DNA of 64,000 nt from Acidobacteriota bacterium (lineage in GTDB: Bacteria; Acidobacteriota; Vicinamibacteria; Vicinamibacterales; Vicinamibacteraceae): NCBI GenBank assembly GCA_023418055.1, contig JAEZDP010000064.1, positions 4,011-68,010 on the forward strand, read 5' to 3'. Shown piece after piece: positions 44,335-52,123 of the stretch (positions within the stretch are counted from its first letter, which is position 1; every line of letters starts with the position of its first letter). The notes beneath the pieces are model-generated. The model saw only the letters and a list, made by a program, of their open reading frames with translations, searched no databases and was not told the DNA's origin. Made by a program: the position numbers and the translations under genes.

Positions 44335-46493
44335 GCCTGCGCCTCCGCCGACCTGTCGGCACACACGCCGTCAGGGCCGAACACCACGACACGGGGACAC
44401 CGTGTCAGCAGCGTCGCATCGTCGCTGATGCAGACGAGTGTCCACGGCGCCGCCGGGTCGAAGAGCGCGTCGAGCGTCTGCGCGCCACTCGGCGACGCCA
44501 CGTCGAGGCGATCGAGCGTGCGGTCCACGACGAGCAGCCGCGGCTGGCCGACGATGGCTCGGGCCACCATCAGGCGTATGGCCTGCCCCGAAGACAGCGG
44601 CCGTCCGCTTGGATGCAGCTCCGTCGCGAGGCCGTCGGGCAGCGCCTGCAGGTCGTCGAGCAGCCCCACACGCCGCAGCGCCACGTCCACGTCGGAGAGG
44701 CTCAGGTCCTCGCGTCCGAGGCGGACGTTGTCGAGGACGGTGCCCGGAAACACCTCGAGGCCGCGCACGAGCGACACGTGTTCCCGGAGGTCGGTCGGCG
44801 ACACGGTGCGCACGTCCACGTCGTCGACCAGCACCACGCCTCGCGTGGCGGCACGCAGGCCGAAGACCAGATCGGCAAACGTGCGCTTACCCGCACCGGC
44901 GGGTCCCGTAATCCCCACGCGCTCACCAGGTGCCACGGCCAGCCTGTCGATCACGACCGCCGGTCCTTCGCCGTCAGGGTAGTGCACCTCCACGTCACGC
45001 AGGGCCAGGGCGGCAGGCCGTCCGGGCGTCAGCGTGGCTTCACCGTCGGCACGCTCGAGCGGCAGGTCCACCAGGGCTCCGAGTTTGTCGATGGCCGCCA
45101 GCAGGTCGTAGAAGACCTCGAGCTGCTTGCCGAACTTGGTGAAGGCGCTGACCATCAGCGTGACGATGAGTTCGCTGGCCACGAGCTGGCCGAGCGTGAG
45201 CTGACGGTCGATGACCAGCCACCCGCCGATGCCGAGCAGCGCCGAGCTCGCGAGCGCCTGCAGGGCAAACGATCCGACGATCTGCCGCAGCAGGATCCGG
45301 AAGTGCTTGGCCCTGTAGGCCAGGTACTCGTCGAGCAACTCCTGCGAGCGATGCGTGGCGTACGCCGCGGCGCCCATCGACTTGAACGTGACCAGATGAC
45401 CCGCGATCTGCTCGAGCCAGGCCTCGAGCGCGTACTTGGCCTTCGACTCGTGGATGCTGGTGCCGATGGCGCCTCGGCCGAGGACGAAGACGATGAAGAG
45501 CATGGCCGCGACCAGCATCACGTCGAAGGCGAGCAACCAGGGGTGATACAGCGCCAGCAGCACCATGCCGATGGTGGTCTGCATGACGATGCTGAGGCCG
45601 TCGATGAGCAGCAGTGAGGCCGACTTCTGCACCGTGACGACGTCGAAGAAGCGGTTGACCAACTCCGGACCGTGGTAGCGGTCGAAGGCGTCGGCGCGGA
45701 CGCGCAGCAGGCGGTGGGTCACGTCGAGCGCGGTTCTCGCGAAGAGGCTCCGCTGGATGATCTCGACCACCACCGCGCGCAGCGCGTTGATGACCGTGGA
45801 CACGCCGAGCGCCACGGCGACGAGCAACGTCAGCACGACCAGCGGCTGGAGGACCGATCCAAAGGCAATCGTGTTGACGAGCGACTGGACGGCCACCGGC
45901 ACGACCAGCGAGAGCAGGCCGATGACGATGGAGTAGACCAGCGCCACCCAGAGCGTCTGCCGCTCGCCGCGCAGCAGCGCGCGAAGACGTGCACCCGGCG
46001 TCATGCCGGCCTGCGTGGCGCGCATCGCGTCGAGGGGGGCGACAGGCGCGATGACCACCCAGAGCAGCGACGCGGCCAGGTCGGGCGCCCCGAGCAGGCG
46101 CAGCAGGGACTGCGGCGAGACTCCCGTCGCGCGCGGAGAGGTGAGCGGACGCGCGATACGGATCCGCCGGCGTCGGCCTTCCAACACCGCGATGGGCTCA
46201 GCGCTGCCGGCCCGGGCGCCGAACGAGATCCAGGGGTGCGACGGGTGGGCGTCGGCAATCACGTCGTCGAGCGGGCGTTCGACCAGGATGGCGTCGAGGC
46301 CGACCTGAGGGAGCAGCCAGGCGAGCGTGTCGACGGGGCGTGCCGCGGGTCGTTTGCTGAGGCGGCGCAGGGCGGCTTCGAGCAGTTCGGGTTCGCACTC
46401 GACGTCGTACGTGCGCAGGAGCCAGCGCACGAGGGTCCGCCAGGCGCCGATGTCGAGGGATGTGGGGGGAACGGCGTCAGAGGACGGAGTCAT
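44331..46493 (-). CDS. Type I secretion-like ABC transporter with degenerate ATPase domain
   Basis: 720 residues. The N-terminal region (about 1-150) resembles the non-proteolytic C39-like domain of HlyB-type exporters; no catalytic Cys-His pattern is seen. Six transmembrane helices follow (about 205-470). The nucleotide-binding domain (about 500-720) has the right order of motifs but key residues are changed. Walker A is GPAGAGKRT (Arg at the Mg-binding Ser/Thr position), the Q-loop Gln position appears to be Arg (SLVRGLEVFPGT), and the signature is LSSGQ. Walker B reads LLVVDRTLD (Arg for the catalytic Glu), and the switch His is Asp (CISDDATL). The Walker A Lys and Walker B Asp remain. Hydrolysis by a homodimer looks impossible or very slow. 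Confidence 0.9.
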   Translation of the reverse strand: MTPSSDAVPPTSLDIGAWRTLVRWLLRTYDVECEPELLEAALRRLSKRPAARPVDTLAWLLPQVGLDAILVERPLDDVIADAHPSHPWISFGARAGSAEPIAVLEGRRRRIRIARPLTSPRATGVSPQSLLRLLGAPDLAASLLWVVIAPVAPLDAMRATQAGMTPGARLRALLRGERQTLWVALVYSIVIGLLSLVVPVAVQSLVNTIAFGSVLQPLVVLTLLVAVALGVSTVINALRAVVVEIIQRSLFARTALDVTHRLLRVRADAFDRYHGPELVNRFFDVVTVQKSASLLLIDGLSIVMQTTIGMVLLALYHPWLLAFDVMLVAAMLFIVFVLGRGAIGTSIHESKAKYALEAWLEQIAGHLVTFKSMGAAAYATHRSQELLDEYLAYRAKHFRILLRQIVGSFALQALASSALLGIGGWLVIDRQLTLGQLVASELIVTLMVSAFTKFGKQLEVFYDLLAAIDKLGALVDLPLERADGEATLTPGRPAALALRDVEVHYPDGEGPAVVIDRLAVAPGERVGITGPAGAGKRTFADLVFGLRAATRGVVLVDDVDVRTVSPTDLREHVSLVRGLEVFPGTVLDNVRLGREDLSLSDVDVALRRVGLLDDLQALPDGLATELHPSGRPLSSGQAIRLMVARAIVGQPRLLVVDRTLDRLDVASPSGAQTLDALFDPAAPWTLVCISDDATLLTRCPRVVVFGPDGVCADRSAEAQA

Positions 46494-46531
46494 ATGTCTA
46501 TGTGTGCGAACATATGCACATATAGAGATAT
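46492..46531. promoter_or_regulatory. AT-rich imperfect 40-bp dyad over the ABC gene start
   Basis: Symmetry about 46511.5 pairs 14 of 20 positions, including TGTGC with GCACA (46503-46507/46516-46520), TCTAT with ATAGA (46497-46501/46522-46526) and ATAT with ATAT at the ends. One arm contains the ABC gene start codon. The stretch is strikingly AT-rich for this genome. It is a candidate operator for the divergent ArsR-type regulator. Confidence 0.55.
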
Positions 46532-46592
46532 TGGAAACGCACGAGGCTGTCAAGGGGCGTGGGTGCGGGTTCCCCGGGGGGGGCGCACGCGT

Positions 46593-46621
46593 TTGACAGA
46601 ACCCAGGTACCCGATTAGGCT
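46593..46621 (+). promoter_or_regulatory. Sigma70-type promoter of the ArsR-type gene
   Basis: TTGACA (46593-46598) and TAGGCT (46616-46621) are separated by 17 bp. Transcription would begin near 46629, just before the dyad at 46634. Confidence 0.65.
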
Positions 46622-46633
46622 TGACATCAATGA

Positions 46634-46653
46634 ACATGCAGAGGTCTGCATGT
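46634..46653. promoter_or_regulatory. Perfect operator-like dyad over the ArsR RBS and start
   Basis: ACATGCAGA-GG-TCTGCATGT is a perfect 9-bp inverted repeat with a 2-bp centre, preceded by TGA. It covers the AGAGG Shine-Dalgarno sequence and the ATG at 46650, right after the predicted transcription start. Autorepression by the encoded regulator is likely. Confidence 0.65.
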
Positions 46654-47042
46654 ATGTCCTCCTTGCCATGCCCTCACGCGCCCTCGTCGCCAAGGAACTG
46701 GGCAGCCTGTTCAGCGTCTTCACCCACCCGGACCGCATCCGGATCGTCGAGGAACTCCGCGACGGCGAACGGGACGTGAACGCCCTGCAGACCGCGCTCA
46801 ACGTCACGCATTCCCGCACCTCGCAGAACCTGGCCATCCTGCGGGCGCATCGCCTCGTGATCGAGCGCCGCGAGGGGCGGCACGTGTACTACCGCCTGGT
46901 CGCCCCCGAGATTGCCCGCTGGGTGCTCGACGGCTTGCGCTTCATCGAGGCCGACCTCGAGCGCGTCCACGAGCGCCAGTCGGCGATCGACGAGGCCCGC
47001 CAGCTCTGGACCCCCGACGCCGCCCCTGGCTCTGACGCCTGA
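46650..47042 (+). CDS. ArsR/SmtB family transcriptional regulator
   Basis: 130 residues with the winged helix-turn-helix of the ArsR family: LGSLFSVFTHPDRIRIVEELRDGE, recognition helix region VNALQTALNVTHSRTSQNLAILRAHRLV and the wing IERREGRHVYYRLV. There are no cysteines, so the classical alpha-3 metal site is absent; another signal is likely. The start at ATG 46650 is supported by AGAGG 5 nt upstream; a second in-frame ATG lies at 46668. It is divergent from the ABC-HlyD-TolC operon and separated by two dyads, so it probably controls both itself and the exporter. Confidence 0.9.
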   Translation: MYVLLAMPSRALVAKELGSLFSVFTHPDRIRIVEELRDGERDVNALQTALNVTHSRTSQNLAILRAHRLVIERREGRHVYYRLVAPEIARWVLDGLRFIEADLERVHERQSAIDEARQLWTPDAAPGSDA

Positions 47043-47285
47043 CGTCCTCTCCCCATCTCTGACCACCTCGTCCGGGCTCAATAAGGCGACTTAAGGCGTC
47101 GTGATGGGTGACAATCGTCGTCCCCGCCATGGGCAGGTTCTACTGACGCCGATCTTTTCCACAGGCACCCGCCTTGCACTCGTCTCGCGACGCCATTCAA
47201 CTCCAGTGGCGAAACCTCCTCGCACCGGTGACGTCCTCTGCCGGCGGGAAGGTGGTGACTGCGCGCTTGATGCCGAGGTGTTGCC

Positions 47286-47864
47286 ATGCCCAAGTTCGTG
47301 TTGCCGTTTCTCGTGGTCGGCCTGCTCTGCGCGTCCGACGCCCGCGCCGCGCTCATCGTCTACTCTGCCGTCCTGTCGGGTGATATCGAAGCGCCGCCGA
47401 ACGACTCGCCAGGGACCGGGACGGCCCGGGTGTGGTACGACGACGTGGCGCACACGCTGCGCGTGTGGACCAGCTTCAGCAACCTCGTCAGCCCTGTGAC
47501 CGCGGCACACATCCATGCACCCACGGCGCTGCCGGGCGAGGGCACGGCGGGTGTTGCCACGGCAGTCCCGACGTTCCCCGGGTTCCCCGCTGGCGTCACG
47601 GCGGGGTCCTACGACAACACCTTCGACCTGGCTCTGGCCGAGTCCTGGAACCCCGCCTTCGTCACCGCCAACGGCGGAACGACCGCCAGCGCTGAAGCGG
47701 CGTTCGCTGCGGCTCTCGCCAGCGGGCGGTCCTACTTGAACATCCACTCGGAAGAATTTCGCGCGGGAGAGATCCGGGGGTTCCTGACGCCGGTACCCGA
47801 GCCCGCCTCGCTGCTCCTTTTCGGTCTGGCCGCGGCCGGCCTCGCCTGCAGACGCCGGCGCTGA
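47286..47864 (+). CDS. CHRD domain protein with PEP-CTERM sorting signal
   Basis: 192 residues. A signal peptide (VLPFLVVGLLCASDARA) precedes a CHRD domain (about 22-165): IVYSAVLSGDIEAPPNDSPGTGTARV, AAHIHAPTALPGEG and SYLNIHSEEFRAGEIRGFL, the latter being the hallmark NIHT-type end. The C terminus is a textbook PEP-CTERM tripartite signal: VPEP, the hydrophobic ASLLLFGLAAAGLA, then CRRRR. Such proteins are processed by an exosortase and usually accompany exopolysaccharide production. No exosortase gene lies in this window, though an exopolysaccharide cluster begins 4 kb downstream. Shine-Dalgarno GAGGTG precedes the ATG. The 240 bp upstream hold no other gene that I can see. Confidence 0.92.
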   Translation: MPKFVLPFLVVGLLCASDARAALIVYSAVLSGDIEAPPNDSPGTGTARVWYDDVAHTLRVWTSFSNLVSPVTAAHIHAPTALPGEGTAGVATAVPTFPGFPAGVTAGSYDNTFDLALAESWNPAFVTANGGTTASAEAAFAAALASGRSYLNIHSEEFRAGEIRGFLTPVPEPASLLLFGLAAAGLACRRRR

Positions 47865-47871
47865 ACTTGGG

Positions 47872-47877
47872 TACCAT
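47872..47877 (+). promoter_or_regulatory. TACCAT -10 element of a probable leaderless mRNA
   Basis: TACCAT is followed by 7 nt and the ATG at 47885, in the 20-bp gap after the PEP-CTERM gene. No Shine-Dalgarno sequence is present. Confidence 0.45.
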
Positions 47878-47884
47878 CACCGGC

Positions 47885-48181
47885 ATGGGCACGGATGCGC
47901 CGAAGAGTCGGCTCGAACTGGTGATGGAACGCCTGCGCAAGCAGGACGAAGCGCAGGGCGTGGCACAGGTGTCGCTCACCGATGCGCAGCGGGAGGCGCT
48001 GGCGGAAGCGAGGCGGCAGCACGAGGCGCGCGTGGCCGAGCGCCGAATCATGCACCAGGCCGCCGTGGCGACGGCCGACCCGTCGGCGCGCGAAGAGCGC
48101 GAACACGAGTTGCGCCGTGACCTCGACCGCTACGAACGCGAGTACGAAGAGAAGGCCGCTGGCATCAGGCGAGGGGCGTGA
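47885..48181 (+). CDS. Small charged coiled-coil protein, unknown
   Basis: 98 residues, almost entirely helical and highly charged (RLELVMERLRKQDEAQG, REALAEARRQHEARVAERRIM, REEREHELRRDLDRYEREYEEK). It lacks a signal peptide, membrane helix or cysteines, so it is probably cytoplasmic. I do not recognise a family; the profile resembles small conserved acidobacterial proteins of unknown role. The ATG sits 7 nt after a TACCAT element. Codon use looks like that of the neighbours, which supports a real gene. Confidence 0.7.
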   Translation: MGTDAPKSRLELVMERLRKQDEAQGVAQVSLTDAQREALAEARRQHEARVAERRIMHQAAVATADPSAREEREHELRRDLDRYEREYEEKAAGIRRGA

Positions 48182-48203
48182 CGCGCGCATCGGCCGGCGC
48201 GCG

Positions 48204-49118
48204 TCACGCTGGACACGCGTACGGGTCTGCCGCCGAGGCCACGTCACGCCGGGCGTCGGCCTCGTGCTGTCCACGACGTGCGACCCGCCGAGAGCAGTCG
48301 ACCAGCGTGAAGAGATAGTCGCGCAGCCGCACGTCGTGGCCGATGCGATGGTGCTGCCGGTACAGGAGAGGCTGCACCAGGTTCCAGTTCCAGCCGAAGT
48401 GCTCGGTTCGAGGCGTGACTCGCAGGCTCCCCAGGACCGTCGTGGCCTCTGGATCCACGGCGCGCAAGGACTTCTTCCCACGGAGAGGGAGCCCGCGCAG
48501 GATGCCCGTCCGCTGATAGAGGTTCACCGCGTACCGGACGTTGGCAGGCACACGGGGCTGGCGCAACGTGAAGGCATCCACGTAGACCGCCAGCGCGACG
48601 TCGATGTCGTGAGCCGCAAGCGCCCGCGCGAACTTCGTGATGGCCCCGGCCCCCCAACTGTGTCCGTAGACCAGCACCAGCGGCCGAGGCGTGGCCGAGT
48701 CTGCCCTCGGCATCAATCCGCGTACGTCAGTCGCGGCCCGGCGCCAGTGGAAGTTGCTGTACGTGGCCACGACGACGTCGGGGGAGGCGCCGTTCGCCTC
48801 GACGAGGGCCCGGCGCATGCGGACGACCCCCGACACGCGGCTGTCGCGCCGCTCGAGGCCTCCGGTGAAGCCCACGACGATCACGGCTGGCGTGTGCGCA
48901 TCCACCACGTCGGGCGTGAGGATGGCGCCTGCCGGCGACAGCGACGCCAGGGCCTGCAACGAGCGCTGCCGCAGGGTCACCCAGGCATCGTCGTGGTCGT
49001 CGGACGCCCATGACGGTATCGACGAGGCGCACAGGACGACAAGCAGCGCCAGCCCGCGCAAGGCGGCACGCGCGCGTCCGAGGGGCGGTGCCGTGTGGCC
49101 GAAGCTGCGAGCGTCCAT
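48204..49118 (-). CDS. Exported alpha/beta hydrolase-like protein
   Basis: 304 residues with an N-terminal hydrophobic segment (ALRGLALLVVLCASSIPSWA) that looks like a signal peptide. The core has a hydrolase strand (TPAVIVVGFTGG), the nucleophile elbow VYGHSWGAGAI (GxSxG) and later an Asp-containing strand (ALAVYVDAF). Lipase/esterase-like activity is possible; the substrate is unknown. The region near the C terminus (TEHFGWNW) may supply the catalytic His. An AACAAT hexamer lies 6 nt upstream of the ATG, so a leaderless mRNA is possible. Confidence 0.75.
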   Translation of the reverse strand: MDARSFGHTAPPLGRARAALRGLALLVVLCASSIPSWASDDHDDAWVTLRQRSLQALASLSPAGAILTPDVVDAHTPAVIVVGFTGGLERRDSRVSGVVRMRRALVEANGASPDVVVATYSNFHWRRAATDVRGLMPRADSATPRPLVLVYGHSWGAGAITKFARALAAHDIDVALAVYVDAFTLRQPRVPANVRYAVNLYQRTGILRGLPLRGKKSLRAVDPEATTVLGSLRVTPRTEHFGWNWNLVQPLLYRQHHRIGHDVRLRDYLFTLVDCSRRVARRGQHEADARRDVASAADPYACPA

Positions 49119-49183
49119 GGCCCGATTGTTTCACGGCTCTCCACCCGCGTGACACCGTCGCGGCGTGCGGCAAGCGTTGGGCG

Positions 49184-49741
49184 TCAGCCCTCGGACAGGC
49201 ACGTGAACACGAGGCGGTAGAACTCGGGATGCGACTGCCAGGTTTGGCCGGTGACGATCCGGCCGTCGCGCACCGCCTGCTCGTCGGTCACGTAGGTGGC
49301 TCCCGCCGCCGCGATCTCCCAGCGGCAGTGCTCGTACGCGGTCACCGTGCGTCCCCCGATGAGCCCGGCAGCCGCCAGAATCTGCACGCCATGGCAGATG
49401 GCAAACACCCACTTGCCGCTGCTGTCGAACGCGCGCACCAGGTCCAGCACCCGCGCGTCGTGACGCAGGTACTCGGGCGCCCGTCCGCCCAGCACCAGGA
49501 TCGCCGCGTAATCATCCGCTGACACATCGTCGAACGTCGCGTCGGCCTCGACGACGTAGCCCTGCCGCTCGATGTAGGTGTCCCAGCCCGGCTCGAAGTC
49601 GTGGATGACCAGGTGCAGCCGGCGCCGACTGGGGGCGGCCACGGTGACCTCCCAGCCGGCCTCCAGAAAGCGGTGACGGGCATAGAGGCATTCGTAACTC
49701 TCGCCGGCATCGCCGGTGATGATCAGGATCTGGTGGGGCAT
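49184..49741 (-). CDS. DJ-1/PfpI family protein
   Basis: 185 residues forming the flavodoxin-like DJ-1/PfpI fold: ILIITGDAGESYECLYARHRFLEAGWEVTVAAP at the start, DDYAAILVLGGRAPEYLR, the nucleophile elbow WVFAICHGVQILAAAGLI with the catalytic Cys followed by His, and RRTVTAYEHCR-like strand near 140. Members act as cysteine peptidases, deglycases or glyoxalase-like proteins; the exact activity here is open. It is cytoplasmic and on the same strand as the sulfatase upstream, from which a 7-bp repeat array separates it. Confidence 0.92.
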   Translation of the reverse strand: MPHQILIITGDAGESYECLYARHRFLEAGWEVTVAAPSRRRLHLVIHDFEPGWDTYIERQGYVVEADATFDDVSADDYAAILVLGGRAPEYLRHDARVLDLVRAFDSSGKWVFAICHGVQILAAAGLIGGRTVTAYEHCRWEIAAAGATYVTDEQAVRDGRIVTGQTWQSHPEFYRLVFTCLSEG

Positions 49742-49771
49742 GGGGAACTCACAAGGTCACAGGCCGCAAGC

Positions 49772-49834
49772 AAGCATCAGGCATTAGGCATTAGGCATTA
49801 GGCATCAAGCATCAGGCATTAGGCATTAGGCTTC
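49772..49834 (+). repeat. Heptanucleotide tandem repeat, 9 units (AGGCATT type)
   Basis: Nine 7-bp units are in strict phase: five AGGCATT, one AGGCATC, two AAGCATC and one AGGCTTC. The array starts 30 bp from the DJ-1 gene start and ends inside the stop codon of the sulfatase gene (minus strand). Confidence 0.85.
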
Positions 49835-51302
49835 ACTCCCTGCCGCGTGGCGCCGCCGGCCCGCCGTAGTACGGATAGCGATCCCAGCGGTCGTCGGCGT
49901 CGGACGCTCGTGGATCGGCTGTGTCGCGCTGCCAGGCGTCGAGCGTCGCACGCAAGGTGGCCAGCACCTCGGCGCGCGCGGGATCGGTCGCCACGTTGGT
50001 CGTCTGGTGCGGATCGTCGGCGAGTGCGTACAACTCCTCGGCGGGACGCCTGGCCATGGCGAGGCGGAAGTACGGCGCGATCGCCGGATCCGCAGATCGG
50101 CCAAGCAGGACCTGCTTGGAGGGCCCGTCGTCGATGTCGCCGTAGGGGCCGACCGAGTGGTACAGCTCGGGGTCACCTGCGGGCCAGCGGTCGGGGCGCA
50201 GGTTGCGGACGTACAGATGGTCGCGCGTGCGGATGGCGCGGACGGGATACGACAGGTCGCCTCGACGCACGTTGGCGTGGCGTTCGCGTTCGAGGAACAC
50301 ATGGTCGCGGTCGGCCTCGGGTTCTCCGCGCAGCACGCGGCGCAGGCTGCGTCCCGACATGTCGCTCCTCGGGGGCAGTCCGGCCACCTCGAGGAAGGTC
50401 GGCGCGAGATCGACGAGGTTGACCATCGCGTCCGACACGGCGTCGGCGCGCACCTGGCCGGGCCAGCGGACGACGAGGGGCACACGCGTACCGCCGTCGT
50501 AGACGGTGGCCTTGGCCCGCGGAAAGGGCATGCCGTTGTCGGCCGTCACGACGACGAGAGTGTCGTCGAGTTCGCCGGCGCGCTCGAGCGCCGCGACGAT
50601 CTCGCCGAGTTCGCGGTCGAAGCGCTCGACCTCGAACAGGTAGTCAGCGATGTCGCCACGCACCTCGGGCGTGTCGGGCAGGAATGGCGGCACCGACACG
50701 CGCGCCGGGTCGATACCCCCGCGGGCGCCGCTGCCAGCCTCGTAGGGGCGATGGGGGTCCTGGCTGCCGAACCAGAAGACGAAAGGTGCGGCGTCTGGAC
50801 GCGCGGCGATGAACGCCCCGAAGTCGTCGTACTTGCGGCCTGCCGGATCCTGCGTGCGTCCGCCGGGGGCGAGTTGTCCCGGGCCCCAACCCTTGCGGGT
50901 GGACCCGGCGTGATAGCCCGCCTCCGCCAGCAGTTCGGGATAGACGGCGAAGCGCGCGGGCAGGAATCCCCACAACTGGCTGCCCTCGTCGAGGCGATGC
51001 GGGTACTGTCCCGTAAGCAACGCTGCACGCGACGGCGTGCAGGACGGGGCGGCGACGAACGCGTGCGTGAAGCGCATGCCCTCGCGTGCCAGGCGGTCGA
51101 TCGTGGGCGTGCGCACCGCGGGGTCGCCGTAGGCCCCGGCGTGGAGCCACGACCAGTCGTCAGCGATGGCAACGAGGATGTTGGGCCGTTGCGGAGCGAT
51201 GGGCGCCTGCGCCCGCGTGTCGGTTGCCCCGTGCCACACGAGCGCGGAGAGCATGGCTGACGCCGCCAGCACGATGCTGGCAGCACGGCGGCTGAAGCGC
51301 AT
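49833..51302 (-). CDS. Exported sulfatase
   Basis: 489 residues with a signal peptide (RRAASIVLAASAMLSALV). The sulfatase signature begins at Cys88 in SCTPSRAALLTGQYPHR (C-x-P-x-R), the site converted to formylglycine by a separate maturase not seen in the window. Metal ligands are in NILVAIADDWSW (Asp-Asp), and VVTADNGMPF supplies the Asp-Asn pair; FWFGSQDPHRPYE holds a catalytic-type His. It hydrolyses a sulfate ester, probably of a sulfated polysaccharide or sulfonate-type substrate. A TATGCT element lies 5 nt before the ATG and there is no Shine-Dalgarno sequence. It stands alone rather than in a polysaccharide-utilisation locus. Confidence 0.93.
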   Translation of the reverse strand: MRFSRRAASIVLAASAMLSALVWHGATDTRAQAPIAPQRPNILVAIADDWSWLHAGAYGDPAVRTPTIDRLAREGMRFTHAFVAAPSCTPSRAALLTGQYPHRLDEGSQLWGFLPARFAVYPELLAEAGYHAGSTRKGWGPGQLAPGGRTQDPAGRKYDDFGAFIAARPDAAPFVFWFGSQDPHRPYEAGSGARGGIDPARVSVPPFLPDTPEVRGDIADYLFEVERFDRELGEIVAALERAGELDDTLVVVTADNGMPFPRAKATVYDGGTRVPLVVRWPGQVRADAVSDAMVNLVDLAPTFLEVAGLPPRSDMSGRSLRRVLRGEPEADRDHVFLERERHANVRRGDLSYPVRAIRTRDHLYVRNLRPDRWPAGDPELYHSVGPYGDIDDGPSKQVLLGRSADPAIAPYFRLAMARRPAEELYALADDPHQTTNVATDPARAEVLATLRATLDAWQRDTADPRASDADDRWDRYPYYGGPAAPRGRE

Positions 51303-51358
51303 GACGCAGCATACCCCGATTGGTGCGATAGTAACGGCACGTCATCAGGAGGTGGAGC

Positions 51359-52021
51359 ATGCGACAGGGTAGCGCCGCAGGACTCGCACGCAGGACACGC
51401 GTGTGGACTGCAGCGATGATGCTTGCCTGCGCAGGCGCGGCACTGACTGGCGTGTGGTCCGCCGGCGACGCGGCCGCCCAGCCCCGGGCTGGGGGGCGCG
51501 TGCGTCCTGTCGACATGGCGAGTGCCCCCGCGCCCGTGAAGTCCGCCCAGGCGAAGGCCGACACGGCAATCGGCGACCTGCAACGCACGCTCGTCGCACG
51601 GCTCACGGAAGCCATGACTCAGGGTGGACCGCAAGCGGCGGTCTCCGTGTGCCGTGACGAGGCGCAGACACTGACCATGAAGATCGGGACGCAGCATGGC
51701 CTCGCGATCGGCCGCACGAGCCATCTCGTGCGCAACCCGTCGAACGCGCCGCGCGCGTGGGCGACGGACGTCGTCGCCGCGTCGGCGGGGCAGAAGGTGG
51801 CAGACGCGCAAACGCACGCCTTTCATCTGGGTGGCCGCCGCATCGGCGTGCTGAAGCCGATCGGGACGATGCCGCTCTGCGTGACGTGTCACGGCCCGCG
51901 CGAGCAGGTGCAGGCGGCCATCGGCGATGTGCTCACGACCGCGTACCCGGAGGACCGCGCGGTCGGCTTCGCGGCTGGAGACCTGCGGGGGTGGTTCTGG
52001 GCTGAGGTGCCGGTGCGGTGA
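51359..52021 (+). CDS. DUF3365 haem-binding exported protein
   Basis: 220 residues with a signal peptide (VWTAAMMLACAGAALTGVW). The DUF3365 domain shows AVSVCRDEAQTLTMKIGTQHGLAIGRTSHLVRNPSNAPRAW, then one c-type haem motif CVTCHG near residue 180 and a closing DRAVGFAAGDLRGWFWAEVP. It is probably a periplasmic single-haem protein of sensory or electron-transfer type. A full-strength Shine-Dalgarno (AGGAGGTGGAGC before the ATG) and a GATAGT -10-like element at about 51326 support the start. It is divergent from the sulfatase. Confidence 0.88.
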   Translation: MRQGSAAGLARRTRVWTAAMMLACAGAALTGVWSAGDAAAQPRAGGRVRPVDMASAPAPVKSAQAKADTAIGDLQRTLVARLTEAMTQGGPQAAVSVCRDEAQTLTMKIGTQHGLAIGRTSHLVRNPSNAPRAWATDVVAASAGQKVADAQTHAFHLGGRRIGVLKPIGTMPLCVTCHGPREQVQAAIGDVLTTAYPEDRAVGFAAGDLRGWFWAEVPVR

Positions 52022-52123
52022 GCGGTGCCCCCGGCTGGACGCGCATGAGCGCACGTGGCGATCCGTCCTGGCGTGCGAGTCCGTGAGCCACCTCAGCGGG
52101 CCGTCCACGGGCTCTGGCTTATA

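Noticed and set aside
46630..46790. ATG at 46630, 8 nt after TAGGCT, as a leaderless start
   Set aside because: It is out of frame with the ArsR domain and opens no recognisable protein; the in-frame ATG at 46650 has a Shine-Dalgarno sequence.
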